Below, piece by piece: positions 1-5,774 of a stretch of DNA of 6,267 bases. The notes under the pieces were generated by a model. The model did no database searches and had not been told where the DNA came from. It worked only from the letters and a program-made list of their open reading frames with translations. Origin of the DNA: Lachnospiraceae bacterium (GTDB lineage: Bacteria; Bacillota; Clostridia; Lachnospirales; Lachnospiraceae). The position numbers and the translations under genes are program-made. How positions within the stretch are numbered: position 1 is the stretch's first letter; the number at the start of each line of letters is the position of its first letter. The stretch lies in assembly GCA_003542935.1 (NCBI GenBank), contig DPJQ01000018.1:29793-36059 (forward strand). The letters run 5' to 3'.

Positions 1-211
1 TAAGTTTATCCTCCCAAACAATAATTTGAGATGCCATTTGCTTTGATAAAATATCTCCCTCAGGAACTCCACGGTATATGCCTGTCTCACCGGTAATAAT
101 ATTCTTTTTGCAGATTATATTTCTATCCCTTGCCAACGAAAATAAAGTAACACCATCTTTCACACAATCTTCAGCTATTAGAGTAATAATATTTTTTCCC
201 TCTTGAACCAT
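1..211 (-). CDS. Partial unrecognised protein (N-terminal 70 residues), possibly beta-propeller-like
   Basis: An open reading frame starts with ATG at 211 and runs off the left edge without a stop, giving 70 complete codons. A purine-rich AGGAAAG/GAAAGG ribosome binding site lies just upstream, and the start is only 13 bp past the stop of the preceding FrhB-like gene, so the two are almost certainly co-transcribed. The visible part has no signal peptide or membrane segment. It contains short alternating hydrophobic strands (NIITLIAEDC, TLFSLARDRN, IICKKNIITGETG, QIIVWEDKL) separated by turns. This rhythm resembles the first blades of a beta-propeller protein of the kind seen in clostridial polysaccharide loci, but that is a weak inference from pattern alone. 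I do not recognise the family, and function cannot be assigned from this fragment. Confidence 0.75.
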   Translation of the reverse strand, partial: MVQEGKNIITLIAEDCVKDGVTLFSLARDRNIICKKNIITGETGIYRGVPEGDILSKQMASQIIVWEDKL

Positions 212-224
212 TGCCTTTCTTTCC

Positions 225-1514
225 TTAATTCGTATTATCTGCATATTGCAGCCAATTATAAACTATATCAAAATCAAAAATGCCCATATCGATCAATTGT
301 CGAACCACCTGAAAAGCATAACTAATATTTTCAAACATAAGTATCACAAATATATTTTTTAACCTTCTCAGATCATGCGGCGGTATATATACCATTCCCT
401 GCAAATCTACAGACTTTTTTCTACTCTCATCATTGTCACATATATATCTAACACCACAAATCTCTTTGACTTTAGGAAGATTTTCCGAAAAGCATTTCCC
501 GATCCCCCATAGTACGACCTCTTTGTTTTTCCAATCATTTACTGCTTTACATGCCTGCGCTCTTTTTGTCTGAACCACTGCCGTACGCAACCCCTTTGAT
601 TTAAATATGGCGTCAAACTTTTTCCACTGTCCATTATCAACCGCCGTATTACAATACATCGGATTATTTTTTATCACAGACGAGACATTGGCTTCTTTGA
701 GACAAAATTGCAAAGTATCAATATCCTCTACCAGTTCCACGCCTTTTTGTGTCTTTGCAATAAACGCCGACACCCCGTTTTTACAAAAATTCTCCATTCC
801 CAGCTTCATCCCCCAACAATCTCCAAGGGCTAGGTCTGCGGGATGTTTTTCTCCCCGAAATTGGCAGTTATAACATTTTCTTAATTTATAGTTCTGGAAT
901 GCATACCCATAATCCGAGTCATAAAATGTTCGGATATGTTTTTGTCCATTATCCAATTCCGCATATATATAAAATGGCGTCCATCCGCATTTTTTATATC
1001 GCATAGAAAAATTGATTACTTTGGCGCAATACATTTTCTCAATATTTTCAATATATTGACGCTGAACCTCTTTATATGTGGGCCCATTACAAATCAATTC
1101 AACCGTATATAAATTTGCAATATCCGCTCTTTTCCTGTGCAAATAAAGGTTTAGAGCCCCAATATCACATCCCAGGCCAATCATCAACACACTTTTTCCA
1201 TGTTTAAGTTTGTCCTCTATGATAGAAAATATGGTTTCCTTTCCGCCTGGCACGCTCTCTTTTTTGGTACTGTAAACATATTTTGATCCTTTTAACAAAG
1301 ACAGTTCTTCTCTCGTTTCAATACACTTATATACCACATCTTTGAAATCCCGGGTGAAAGCAGCGCCAAATACAAAGCCAGATTTATTTTTGATAAAAGC
1401 TTCCGCTATAGCCGTAGCACCGCCTCCTGATGCCGAAGCCCTGACTTTCGCATCATTCGCATAGTATCCAGACCATGCCCGTAACCTGGTTATATCCAAT
1501 CCATAGTTTTCCAT
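225..1514 (-). CDS. FrhB/FdhB C-terminal domain protein (coenzyme F420 hydrogenase/dehydrogenase beta subunit family), glycan-locus type
   Basis: The protein has 429 residues from the ATG at 1514. That start is preferred over an in-frame GTG at 1535 because AAGGA (1524-1528) lies 9 nt before the ATG. Residues 25-300 match the FrhB_FdhB_C pattern: RASASGGG (26-32), GSKYVYS (76-82), IGLGCDIGAL (112-121, the usual GTPCQ position), CNGP (142-145), CYNCQF (214-219) and ADLALGDCWG (226-235). The family's usual N-terminal 2x[4Fe-4S] ferredoxin module is absent. Residues 331-420 look like an added Rossmann-type segment: VVLWGIGK, then YICDNDESR, then a helix-strand pattern. Such segments are common on glycosyltransferase-associated proteins. 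Relatives often sit in exopolysaccharide clusters beside pyruvyl transferases, where they are thought to act as flavin/Fe-S redox partners; the actual reaction here is unknown. It lies downstream of the secreted-protein gene, with no clear promoter of its own, and upstream of the partial gene. Confidence 0.85.
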   Translation of the reverse strand: MENYGLDITRLRAWSGYYANDAKVRASASGGGATAIAEAFIKNKSGFVFGAAFTRDFKDVVYKCIETREELSLLKGSKYVYSTKKESVPGGKETIFSIIEDKLKHGKSVLMIGLGCDIGALNLYLHRKRADIANLYTVELICNGPTYKEVQRQYIENIEKMYCAKVINFSMRYKKCGWTPFYIYAELDNGQKHIRTFYDSDYGYAFQNYKLRKCYNCQFRGEKHPADLALGDCWGMKLGMENFCKNGVSAFIAKTQKGVELVEDIDTLQFCLKEANVSSVIKNNPMYCNTAVDNGQWKKFDAIFKSKGLRTAVVQTKRAQACKAVNDWKNKEVVLWGIGKCFSENLPKVKEICGVRYICDNDESRKKSVDLQGMVYIPPHDLRRLKNIFVILMFENISYAFQVVRQLIDMGIFDFDIVYNWLQYADNTN

Positions 1515-1523
1515 GTTGTAATA

Positions 1524-1528
1524 TCCTT
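1524..1528 (-). promoter_or_regulatory. Ribosome binding site fixing the start of the FrhB-like gene
   Basis: AAGGA on the minus strand lies 9 nt before the ATG at 1514. The alternative GTG at 1535 lies upstream of this site and has no comparable purine-rich motif, so the shorter 429-residue product is the better call. Confidence 0.6.
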
Positions 1529-1558
1529 CAACCACATCATCACACGATCGCTAAAGAT

Positions 1559-1594
1559 GGATTTCCCTTGCCGGATAACCGGCAAGGGAAATCT
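1559..1594 (-). terminator. Perfect stem-loop between secreted-protein gene and FrhB-like gene
   Basis: Arms at 1561-1574 and 1579-1592 are exact reverse complements (14 bp) around a 4-nt ATAA loop. One further G-C pair and a G-U pair extend the stem. It starts 10-15 nt after the tandem TGA TAG stops of the secreted-protein gene, where an intrinsic terminator is expected. On the minus strand it is followed by CCATCTTTAGC rather than a real U-tract, so termination may be partial. No promoter is visible between this hairpin and the next start at 1514. It may therefore act as an attenuating or 3'-end-stabilising element that lowers expression of the downstream genes. Confidence 0.6.
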
Positions 1595-1604
1595 TAAAGC
1601 ACTA

Positions 1605-3095
1605 TCAGCTTGCCACTGATAAAGTCGCTGTTGAATTATCGTCAAATGTAACGGTAATAGATGCCCCCGGGTTGCCACCCAATACGGCCGAAACAAAGGT
1701 CAACACTTTTGTAGATTCATTGTATGACCATTTTGCCGGTGATGCCAAAGTAACCGGAGCTTTCCCAACCGGTGTAATTGATACACCTGTCACTTTCGTG
1801 GCACCTGCAAGATTCGTTACTGTTACCGTATTCTGAGTTGCGCTAACTGTTGTAGCCGATAACGTCGGACTGTCAACATGTTTTGCCACTGACCAGGTCA
1901 GTTTTACGCTCGGGGCAGTCATTCCATCGGAGATTGTTTTATTATTTGTTTTTCCACTAAGTTTTACCGCTGCAGAACTCCACGTATCCAGTGGCGTCTC
2001 ATCTGTATTTGTGCGAATACCGTAAACGAACTTGTTGTTTTCGGTTGTAACCGCAAAGTTATTCGGCTTTCCAACAATCTGTTCGGTTACCGATGCGCCG
2101 GAAGACGTAATTGCCGCATTTTTACTTCCAACGGACAGTGTCAGAAGAAGCGCCGGATCTGTCGCTGCCGTAAGAGCTGCATCATCCTTCACAAGGGCGA
2201 TATCTTTGCCGCCTGCCGACGCTGTTACTTCTGCCCTAACAGTTATATCTGCATCTACGCTGTTCTTTCCCTCAAAATTAACTTGTACGCTGTCGGACTC
2301 ATACGTTGCCGCACCCTCGGGCGTTGCATCTTGATGCGGGGCAACCGTAATGGTATTTCCATCAACCGGTGTCAGGCCTGCTGGAAGAGTCGGCGTCACT
2401 ACTGTTTTTGCTGTATCATTCCCAACCCACCTATCATAATATGTCAAAGTCACATTTGTTAAACTATCCACACCATCTATCTTCAGATCAGCATCGGGCG
2501 CAGTCTTGCCAGGAACCGAAGCAATGGTACAACTGTCTACTCCTACTGTGCCAACAACAATCTCATCACCGTCCGCAAGCGTTACCGCTGTCGCACTGGT
2601 GGTATTATTGTCTGTAACACTCACTCCTGCTACCGCATTTCCAGACGGATCTTTCCATCCTTTACTATATGTCAGCCCGGTTACAGCAGTATTGCCAGGA
2701 ACCGTCACTGTTATATCCTCATCCGCCTCCGTCTTGTCTGCAATCGTGAATGCTGTTACCGATGCATCCTGTGCCGGTGTTGCCGGTGTGCCCGGATGTG
2801 CGAAATACACGCCATTCGCGTTCGGTGTCACCGCCGTGTTGCCATCTGCCAGTGTACCTGCCCCCTGGATTGCACGCTCAGGGTCAACATAATAGTTGAA
2901 TATGTTCGCAACCTCGGTCGTAGTCGGGAAGGTCACACTGTAAACATCCTTATCCACATGATTGAACGCCTCACCTGTACCGGTTGCCTCATTTGCCCTT
3001 GCCGGGGTACCACCGCCGCTTGCAAATACCGTCATGCTGCTGCTGACAACCATCGTCATCGCGAGAGTCCCTGCCATAAGTTTCCTCAGTTTCAT
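1605..3095 (-). CDS. Secreted Ig-like beta-rich surface protein of unknown function
   Basis: The protein has 496 residues and an excellent AGGAGG (3104-3109) 8 nt before the ATG. Residues 1-25 form a classic signal peptide (MKLRK, hydrophobic core, VFA before SGGG), so the protein is exported. The mature part is rich in Thr, Val, Ala, Asp and Asn, has one cysteine (C189), and is built of alternating beta strands. VTFPTTTEVANIFNYYVDPERAI (54-76) is a distinctive N-terminal block. Residues 268-403 resemble a recurring domain of clostridial secreted proteins that ends in PSVKLTWSV. Residues 409-494 look like an X2/Ig-type module ending in SITVTFDDNSTATLSV. There is no LPxTG motif, SLH repeat or C-terminal membrane anchor, so it is either released or held by a partner, possibly the membrane protein encoded just upstream. 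The gene ends with tandem stops TGA TAG. Structural or adhesive surface protein is a plausible guess; nothing in the sequence proves it. Confidence 0.85.
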   Translation of the reverse strand: MKLRKLMAGTLAMTMVVSSSMTVFASGGGTPARANEATGTGEAFNHVDKDVYSVTFPTTTEVANIFNYYVDPERAIQGAGTLADGNTAVTPNANGVYFAHPGTPATPAQDASVTAFTIADKTEADEDITVTVPGNTAVTGLTYSKGWKDPSGNAVAGVSVTDNNTTSATAVTLADGDEIVVGTVGVDSCTIASVPGKTAPDADLKIDGVDSLTNVTLTYYDRWVGNDTAKTVVTPTLPAGLTPVDGNTITVAPHQDATPEGAATYESDSVQVNFEGKNSVDADITVRAEVTASAGGKDIALVKDDAALTAATDPALLLTLSVGSKNAAITSSGASVTEQIVGKPNNFAVTTENNKFVYGIRTNTDETPLDTWSSAAVKLSGKTNNKTISDGMTAPSVKLTWSVAKHVDSPTLSATTVSATQNTVTVTNLAGATKVTGVSITPVGKAPVTLASPAKWSYNESTKVLTFVSAVLGGNPGASITVTFDDNSTATLSVAS

Positions 3096-3128
3096 ACTTA
3101 AATCCTCCTATTTATTTTTGTTTTTTTA

Positions 3129-3149
3129 TTTAACATGTTACATGTTAAA
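3129..3149. promoter_or_regulatory. Perfect 21-bp dyad, candidate operator upstream of secreted-protein gene
   Basis: TTTAACATGT (3129-3138), a single central T (3139), and its exact reverse complement (3140-3149) lie in the 70-bp gap between the membrane-protein gene and the secreted-protein gene, 33 bp before the latter's ATG. A one-base centre and 10-bp arms suit a dimeric repressor site better than an RNA hairpin. The minus-strand sequence after it is A-rich, not U-rich, so it is not an intrinsic terminator. I see no convincing -35/-10 pair around it. Confidence 0.5.
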
Positions 3150-3165
3150 CCCTGATTCCTGTCTG

Positions 3166-3696
3166 TTACCCCTCTACGGTCACGGTAACGGTTACCCGGA
3201 GTGTGCTGATCGTGTTCTGATCCTCATCGACCAGATGATACACGGCCACACAGTCATAAGTCCCGGCATCAAGAGGCGTCTCCAGCGCTATATCCTCCAG
3301 TCTGCTCCCCACCGGAATCACAGGCGACTTGTAAATCGCGTTTTCCTCGTCGCTGGCCAAAAACAGGTCGAAATACACGGGATTGGTATTCCCAACTGTA
3401 TTTTCCACATAAGCGTCTGAAGAAACCGCGTCGCCCGCCGCAAAATACCAGTCGTAATTCATTGTCACAGTGTAATATCCGGGCTCCACAAACTCCGCTT
3501 CATCCATCTGTCCGATGATCTGTTCCACATTGTCCGGAGTAATGACCTCGTTCCGCCGTTCCTCCGGTTCACGGGATTGCTGCAGCAGATAGATGATCAC
3601 ACCGATCAACGCCAGGATCACAAGGACAAGAATAATGATACCGACTGTTTTCTTCCCCCCCTTCTTCTCTCCCTGGTTTTCATTTGCTGTACTCAT
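3166..3696 (-). CDS. Single-pass membrane protein with extracellular beta-sandwich-like domain, unknown function
   Basis: The protein has 176 residues and a strong GGAGGT (3702-3707) 5 nt before the ATG. A short hydrophilic, Lys-rich N-terminus (KKGGKK, 11-16) is followed by one strong membrane helix at about 18-38 (VGIIILVLVILALIGVIIYL). The positive-inside rule places the N-terminus in the cytoplasm and the remaining 135 residues outside. After a charged linker (41-65), the domain has strong beta patterning: GYYTVTMNYDWYFAAGD (73-89), DAYVENTVGNTNPVYFDLFL (94-113), IYKSPVIPVGSRLEDIAL (121-138), LDAGTYDCVAVYHLVDED (142-159) and a final LRVTVTVTVE strand. The order strand, PVG-S-x-L, LDAGTY-strand resembles uncharacterised clostridial proteins, and I know of no assigned function. 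It sits directly upstream of the secreted-protein gene and 16 bp downstream of a small ORF, so the three may form one operon making a surface structure. Confidence 0.85.
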   Translation of the reverse strand: MSTANENQGEKKGGKKTVGIIILVLVILALIGVIIYLLQQSREPEERRNEVITPDNVEQIIGQMDEAEFVEPGYYTVTMNYDWYFAAGDAVSSDAYVENTVGNTNPVYFDLFLASDEENAIYKSPVIPVGSRLEDIALETPLDAGTYDCVAVYHLVDEDQNTISTLRVTVTVTVEG

Positions 3697-3712
3697 ACTG
3701 CACCTCCGAGTT

Positions 3713-3838
3713 CTATATCAAAGCGGCGGGAAATCTGGCCACCCCTTCAATATCTATACATGTATCAGACATTCTGAATCTTTTTACCTTTTTCAGAAGG
3801 CTCACAAGTCGTTTTTTCGCCTTCTTGCTTTCACTCAT
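3713..3838 (-). CDS. Putative 41-residue basic small protein
   Basis: A short ORF runs from ATG at 3838 to TAG at 3713-3715. Its N-terminal half is strongly basic and amphipathic (MSESKKAKKRLVSLLKKVKR), and the tail is mixed (SDTCIDIEGVARFPAALI). A GGGAG (3850-3854) lies 11 nt upstream, rather far for an ideal ribosome binding site. An in-frame stop lies not far upstream, so the ORF does not simply extend. Its stop is 16 bp before the ATG of the membrane-protein gene and just upstream of that gene's Shine-Dalgarno, which suits translational coupling. The Lys/Arg-rich helix could bind nucleic acid or membrane. I do not recognise the family, and the ORF could be chance, although codon sense and placement favour it being real. 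Confidence 0.5.
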   Translation of the reverse strand: MSESKKAKKRLVSLLKKVKRFRMSDTCIDIEGVARFPAALI

Positions 3839-3861
3839 TTGAAATCCGTCTCCCGGCAGTT

Positions 3862-3895
3862 ATTTTAATAAGATATATATACTTTAAATCTTATT
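3862..3895 (-). promoter_or_regulatory. AT-rich inverted repeat, weak candidate promoter/operator for the small ORF and membrane-protein gene
   Basis: AATAAGAT (3867-3874) and ATCTTATT (3888-3895) are exact inverted repeats around a 13-nt AT-only-but-one spacer. A possible -10 (TAAAAT on the minus strand, 3862-3867) overlaps this block, but the possible -35 (TTTAAA, 15-nt spacing, or GATTTA, 17-nt spacing) is poor. The block is placed correctly to drive the small ORF and the membrane-protein gene. It is offered as the best candidate only. Confidence 0.3.
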
Positions 3896-3955
3896 TCCGC
3901 TAACCCCGCCCGGCCTCCCGGCCATACAGTTTTCTTATTAAATAAAATATATTGG

Positions 3956-3981
3956 TCGTCTCAGCATTACGTCTGAGACGA
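3956..3981 (-). terminator. Stem-loop, possible 3' end of the dead-TnpB/guide-RNA transcript
   Basis: CGTCTCAG (3957-3964) pairs with CTGAGACG (3973-3980) around an 8-nt loop, with one extra T-A pair at the base. On the minus strand it is followed by ACCAATATATTTTATTTAA, which is U-rich but interrupted. It lies between the guide-RNA region and the start of the next gene cluster, so it could end transcripts coming from the TnpB-like gene. It could instead be a relic of a transposon-end hairpin. Confidence 0.4.
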
Positions 3982-4019
3982 TGCAGGCCATCCTGCTTCG
4001 CTCCCTGTTACATCATGGC

Positions 4020-4040
4020 GCGTACATGTTCCATGTATGC
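4020..4040. repeat. Small hairpin
   Basis: GCGTACATG (4020-4028) pairs with CATGTATGC (4032-4040), 9 bp with one G-U pair, around a 3-nt loop. It lies in the non-coding stretch downstream of the TnpB-like gene. It could be part of a structured RNA or a former transposon end; nothing more can be said. Confidence 0.4.
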
Positions 4041-4050
4041 TCCTGTGCCG

Positions 4051-4103
4051 GTTTCCGGACACCGCAGCCAATTAAAAACTCTGCGATCCCGTTTCCGGAC
4101 ACC
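4051..4103. repeat. Pair of 13-bp direct repeats exactly 40 bp apart
   Basis: GTTTCCGGACACC occurs at 4051-4063 and again at 4091-4103, with 27 bp between. Each copy is close to palindromic around TCCGGA. I found no third copy in the window. Forty base pairs is close to four helical turns, so two protein-binding sites on one DNA face are possible. There are too few copies, and the repeats are too short, to call a CRISPR array. Confidence 0.5.
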
Positions 4104-4124
4104 CTGCCCATGTTCACAGGGTCC
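4097..4124 (-). terminator. Hairpin immediately after the putative guide
   Basis: GGACACCCTG (4097-4106) pairs with CAGGGTCC (4117-4124), 8 bp with a 2-nt bulge and a 10-nt loop. On the minus strand it begins just where an 18-nt guide starting at 4142 would end. It is not followed directly by a U-tract (a T5 run comes about 20 nt later), so it may mark or protect the RNA 3' end rather than terminate cleanly. Confidence 0.35.
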
Positions 4125-4316
4125 TGGCATATCCAATACGCGGTTTACGGGTCTTCCCAAGATTTAAGAATCCCTTCATTCCCCGCCTCCTAATGCCGTT
4201 CTTTCTTTTTCTATGGCAGATACGTCAAAACGCTGTATCCGCCGTATCATGAACTCACCACTTAGCCCCTGCGGTAAAACCCCGGCTGTTGCCGGAATTT
4301 ATCTAAACGGCTGTTC
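4125..4316 (-). ncRNA. Candidate omegaRNA-like guide RNA of the dead TnpB (scaffold plus guide)
   Basis: TnpB proteins use an RNA encoded at and beyond the 3' end of their gene, with the guide at the RNA 3' end. Reading the minus strand from the TnpB-like stop there is: a hairpin CCGGC-aaca-GCCGG (4282-4295); a 9-bp stem GGCGGATAC/GTATCTGCC with one G-U pair and an 11-nt loop (4215-4243); a GGAGGCGGGGAATGAA box whose GGAATGAA resembles the conserved end of Firmicute IS605-type omegaRNAs; a terminal hairpin GGG-at-TCTT/AAGACCC (4149-4174); then GTAAAC (4143-4148). The putative guide would start at 4142 and read CGCGTATTGGATATGCCA. No protein-coding frame is apparent here. The 5' end is not determined, since these RNAs often begin inside the coding sequence. 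The exact scaffold/guide border is inferred by analogy. Confidence 0.6.
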
Positions 4317-5774
4317 TTATGATCTGTTTTGTTCCGCCCCATTCTGATTTGGTACCGGTGGTTTATGTGTTCTTCCACCGCTATGCGGATCCTTCCGGCG
4401 CTGCCCATACAACACGCCGTCTCCCTGCCCCCGCTTTTTTACATTGCGGGCGGTATTGGTTTTTTCTTCGTCCGTATAGCCGCACGCGGAACAGTTGAAC
4501 TCCCCCTCTTTTTTCACCCCCAGGGCCCCGCATACACTGCAGGTACGGCTGATATCTTTTCCCAGCACTTCCACAAGTTCCACCGACTGTTCCCTGCATT
4601 TCTGCGTCAACCGTTTCTTTATATAGCCTCTCTGCCACTGGACGATGGAATGGTTGATCCTTTTGTCTGCGCCTCCGGCCCGCGGTTTCGGGAACTTTAT
4701 GATATAGACGGTTCTCGGCCGTTCTTCCCTTAAGAAGCGGTTCAACTCCTGATTGATATAACTGTGCAGCCGTTCCTCCAGGCGGCGCTTTTTATCCCGG
4801 TACTTTTTGCGTCCCGGATTGCTGCTGCGGTTCCTGTTATAGACGCTCGACTGCTCCCGCAGCCAGTCGGAATAGGCCAGCTGGTATTCGCCTAATTCCT
4901 CGCCGTACCGACGGCCCGTATCCGTCGTCAGCATGGTAAAGAATCCCATTGCCACACCGGTCTGGTTCTGGTAGTCCCCATGGCTCCGGACGGCGACATG
5001 CACCGGAACGATAAACTCCATACGGTTTTCCTGCGGATACAGCTTTACCCGTATCTGGCAGCCGTACTGATTATTATCCGTCAGCGGCACGAACACCCGC
5101 TTCCGTTTTTCCTTGATGGAAATGTAGATGCCGTGATCCGCATAGCGGTAGGCGCGTTCCGAAAGGGAAAATGTATCCGCCGTATCCGTATGCGGCTTCA
5201 CATGGTATTTCCGCACCTGCCTGCACAGATACCGGTGCATTCTGTCCGTATCTGTCCGATCCGCCAGCGTCCTGTACTGCGCCTTGAGCTTCGCGGCCAG
5301 TTCCACCGGTTTCTGGTTCACCGCCGCCTCAAAGGCATTGCTGACTTTCAACAGAAAGCGGAGATAATGTTTCTCTTCCTCCGTAAAGCCCTCGTTCCTG
5401 TTCACCAGCCTGAGGAGTTTTGACTTTGTTCTTATCCACTGCCTCCGGATATCCCCCAGGGCTTCAAACACAGCCAGATAGAAATACACCGACGGCAGCC
5501 CCAGCTGCTCCCGCAGGCCGCAGGCCGTCATCTCATTTTGCACGGTGTAGCCGGGATACAGTTTGGACAGGCTGCCGATCCCGCCGTAACGGGTATATAC
5601 GTAGTTTTTTACCCGCCGGTAATCTTCGGCAATATCCAAAAGCTTCTGCATATCCTCCGGGGAAACCGGAGCGCTGCTGTACTGGCGAACCGTCTTGCAG
5701 ACTGTCTGTACAGGTTTTTCCTGTTTTCTTTCCCAAGAGGCTTTACTTTGTGAACGTAAGCTTTCCTGTGACAT
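4317..5774 (-). CDS. Nuclease-dead TnpB-family protein (TldR-type candidate RNA-guided DNA-binding regulator)
   Basis: The protein has 485 residues; AAGGA lies 7 nt before the ATG at 5774. Residues 25-260 form a basic N-terminal lobe. The RuvC-like part starts at about 268. RuvC-I, normally GIDLG, reads G273-V-A275-M-G277. RuvC-II, normally VIEDL, reads I358-I-K360-F. RuvC-III, normally DRDxNAARN, reads E436-E-K438-T-N-T-A-R-N444. All three catalytic acids are therefore replaced while the surrounding fold residues persist. The zinc ribbon is intact (C412-x2-C415, C428-x2-C431), and the bridge between RuvC-I and II (RNRSSNPGRKKYRDKKRRLEE region) is typical of TnpB. Living TnpBs are RNA-guided nucleases of IS200/IS605 and IS607 elements; inactive homologues (TldR) repress transcription by guided binding. 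The ORF is full length and frame-intact, which argues for selection rather than decay. No transposase is adjacent. The C-terminal tail (450-485) is hydrophilic and unconserved-looking, and its DNA may overlap the guide RNA. A rearranged but active RuvC site is the main alternative. Confidence 0.85.
   Translation of the reverse strand: MSQESLRSQSKASWERKQEKPVQTVCKTVRQYSSAPVSPEDMQKLLDIAEDYRRVKNYVYTRYGGIGSLSKLYPGYTVQNEMTACGLREQLGLPSVYFYLAVFEALGDIRRQWIRTKSKLLRLVNRNEGFTEEEKHYLRFLLKVSNAFEAAVNQKPVELAAKLKAQYRTLADRTDTDRMHRYLCRQVRKYHVKPHTDTADTFSLSERAYRYADHGIYISIKEKRKRVFVPLTDNNQYGCQIRVKLYPQENRMEFIVPVHVAVRSHGDYQNQTGVAMGFFTMLTTDTGRRYGEELGEYQLAYSDWLREQSSVYNRNRSSNPGRKKYRDKKRRLEERLHSYINQELNRFLREERPRTVYIIKFPKPRAGGADKRINHSIVQWQRGYIKKRLTQKCREQSVELVEVLGKDISRTCSVCGALGVKKEGEFNCSACGYTDEEKTNTARNVKKRGQGDGVLYGQRRKDPHSGGRTHKPPVPNQNGAEQNRS

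Noticed and set aside
1512..1535. GTG start at 1535 for the FrhB-like gene
   Set aside because: The AAGGA ribosome binding site lies inside that extension and at correct spacing for the ATG at 1514.
2506..2892. Plus-strand ORFs opposite the secreted-protein gene
   Set aside because: Their Ser/Thr/Val/Ala-rich peptides are the expected complement of a repetitive beta-rich gene; none has a ribosome binding site.
3129..3149. Dyad as an intrinsic terminator
   Set aside because: The arms are AT-rich, the RNA loop would be only 3 nt, and the minus-strand sequence that follows is A-rich with no U-tract.
4051..4103. Possible mini-CRISPR array (two repeats, 40-bp period)
   Set aside because: There are only two 13-bp copies, no third repeat, and no cas1/cas2 or other adaptation genes; the protein nearby is TnpB-like with its guide at a different place.
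4980..5423. Plus-strand ORF of 147 codons opposite the TnpB-like gene
   Set aside because: Shadow of the real gene: no ribosome binding site, no recognisable motifs, and the opposite frame encodes clear RuvC and zinc ribbon motifs.
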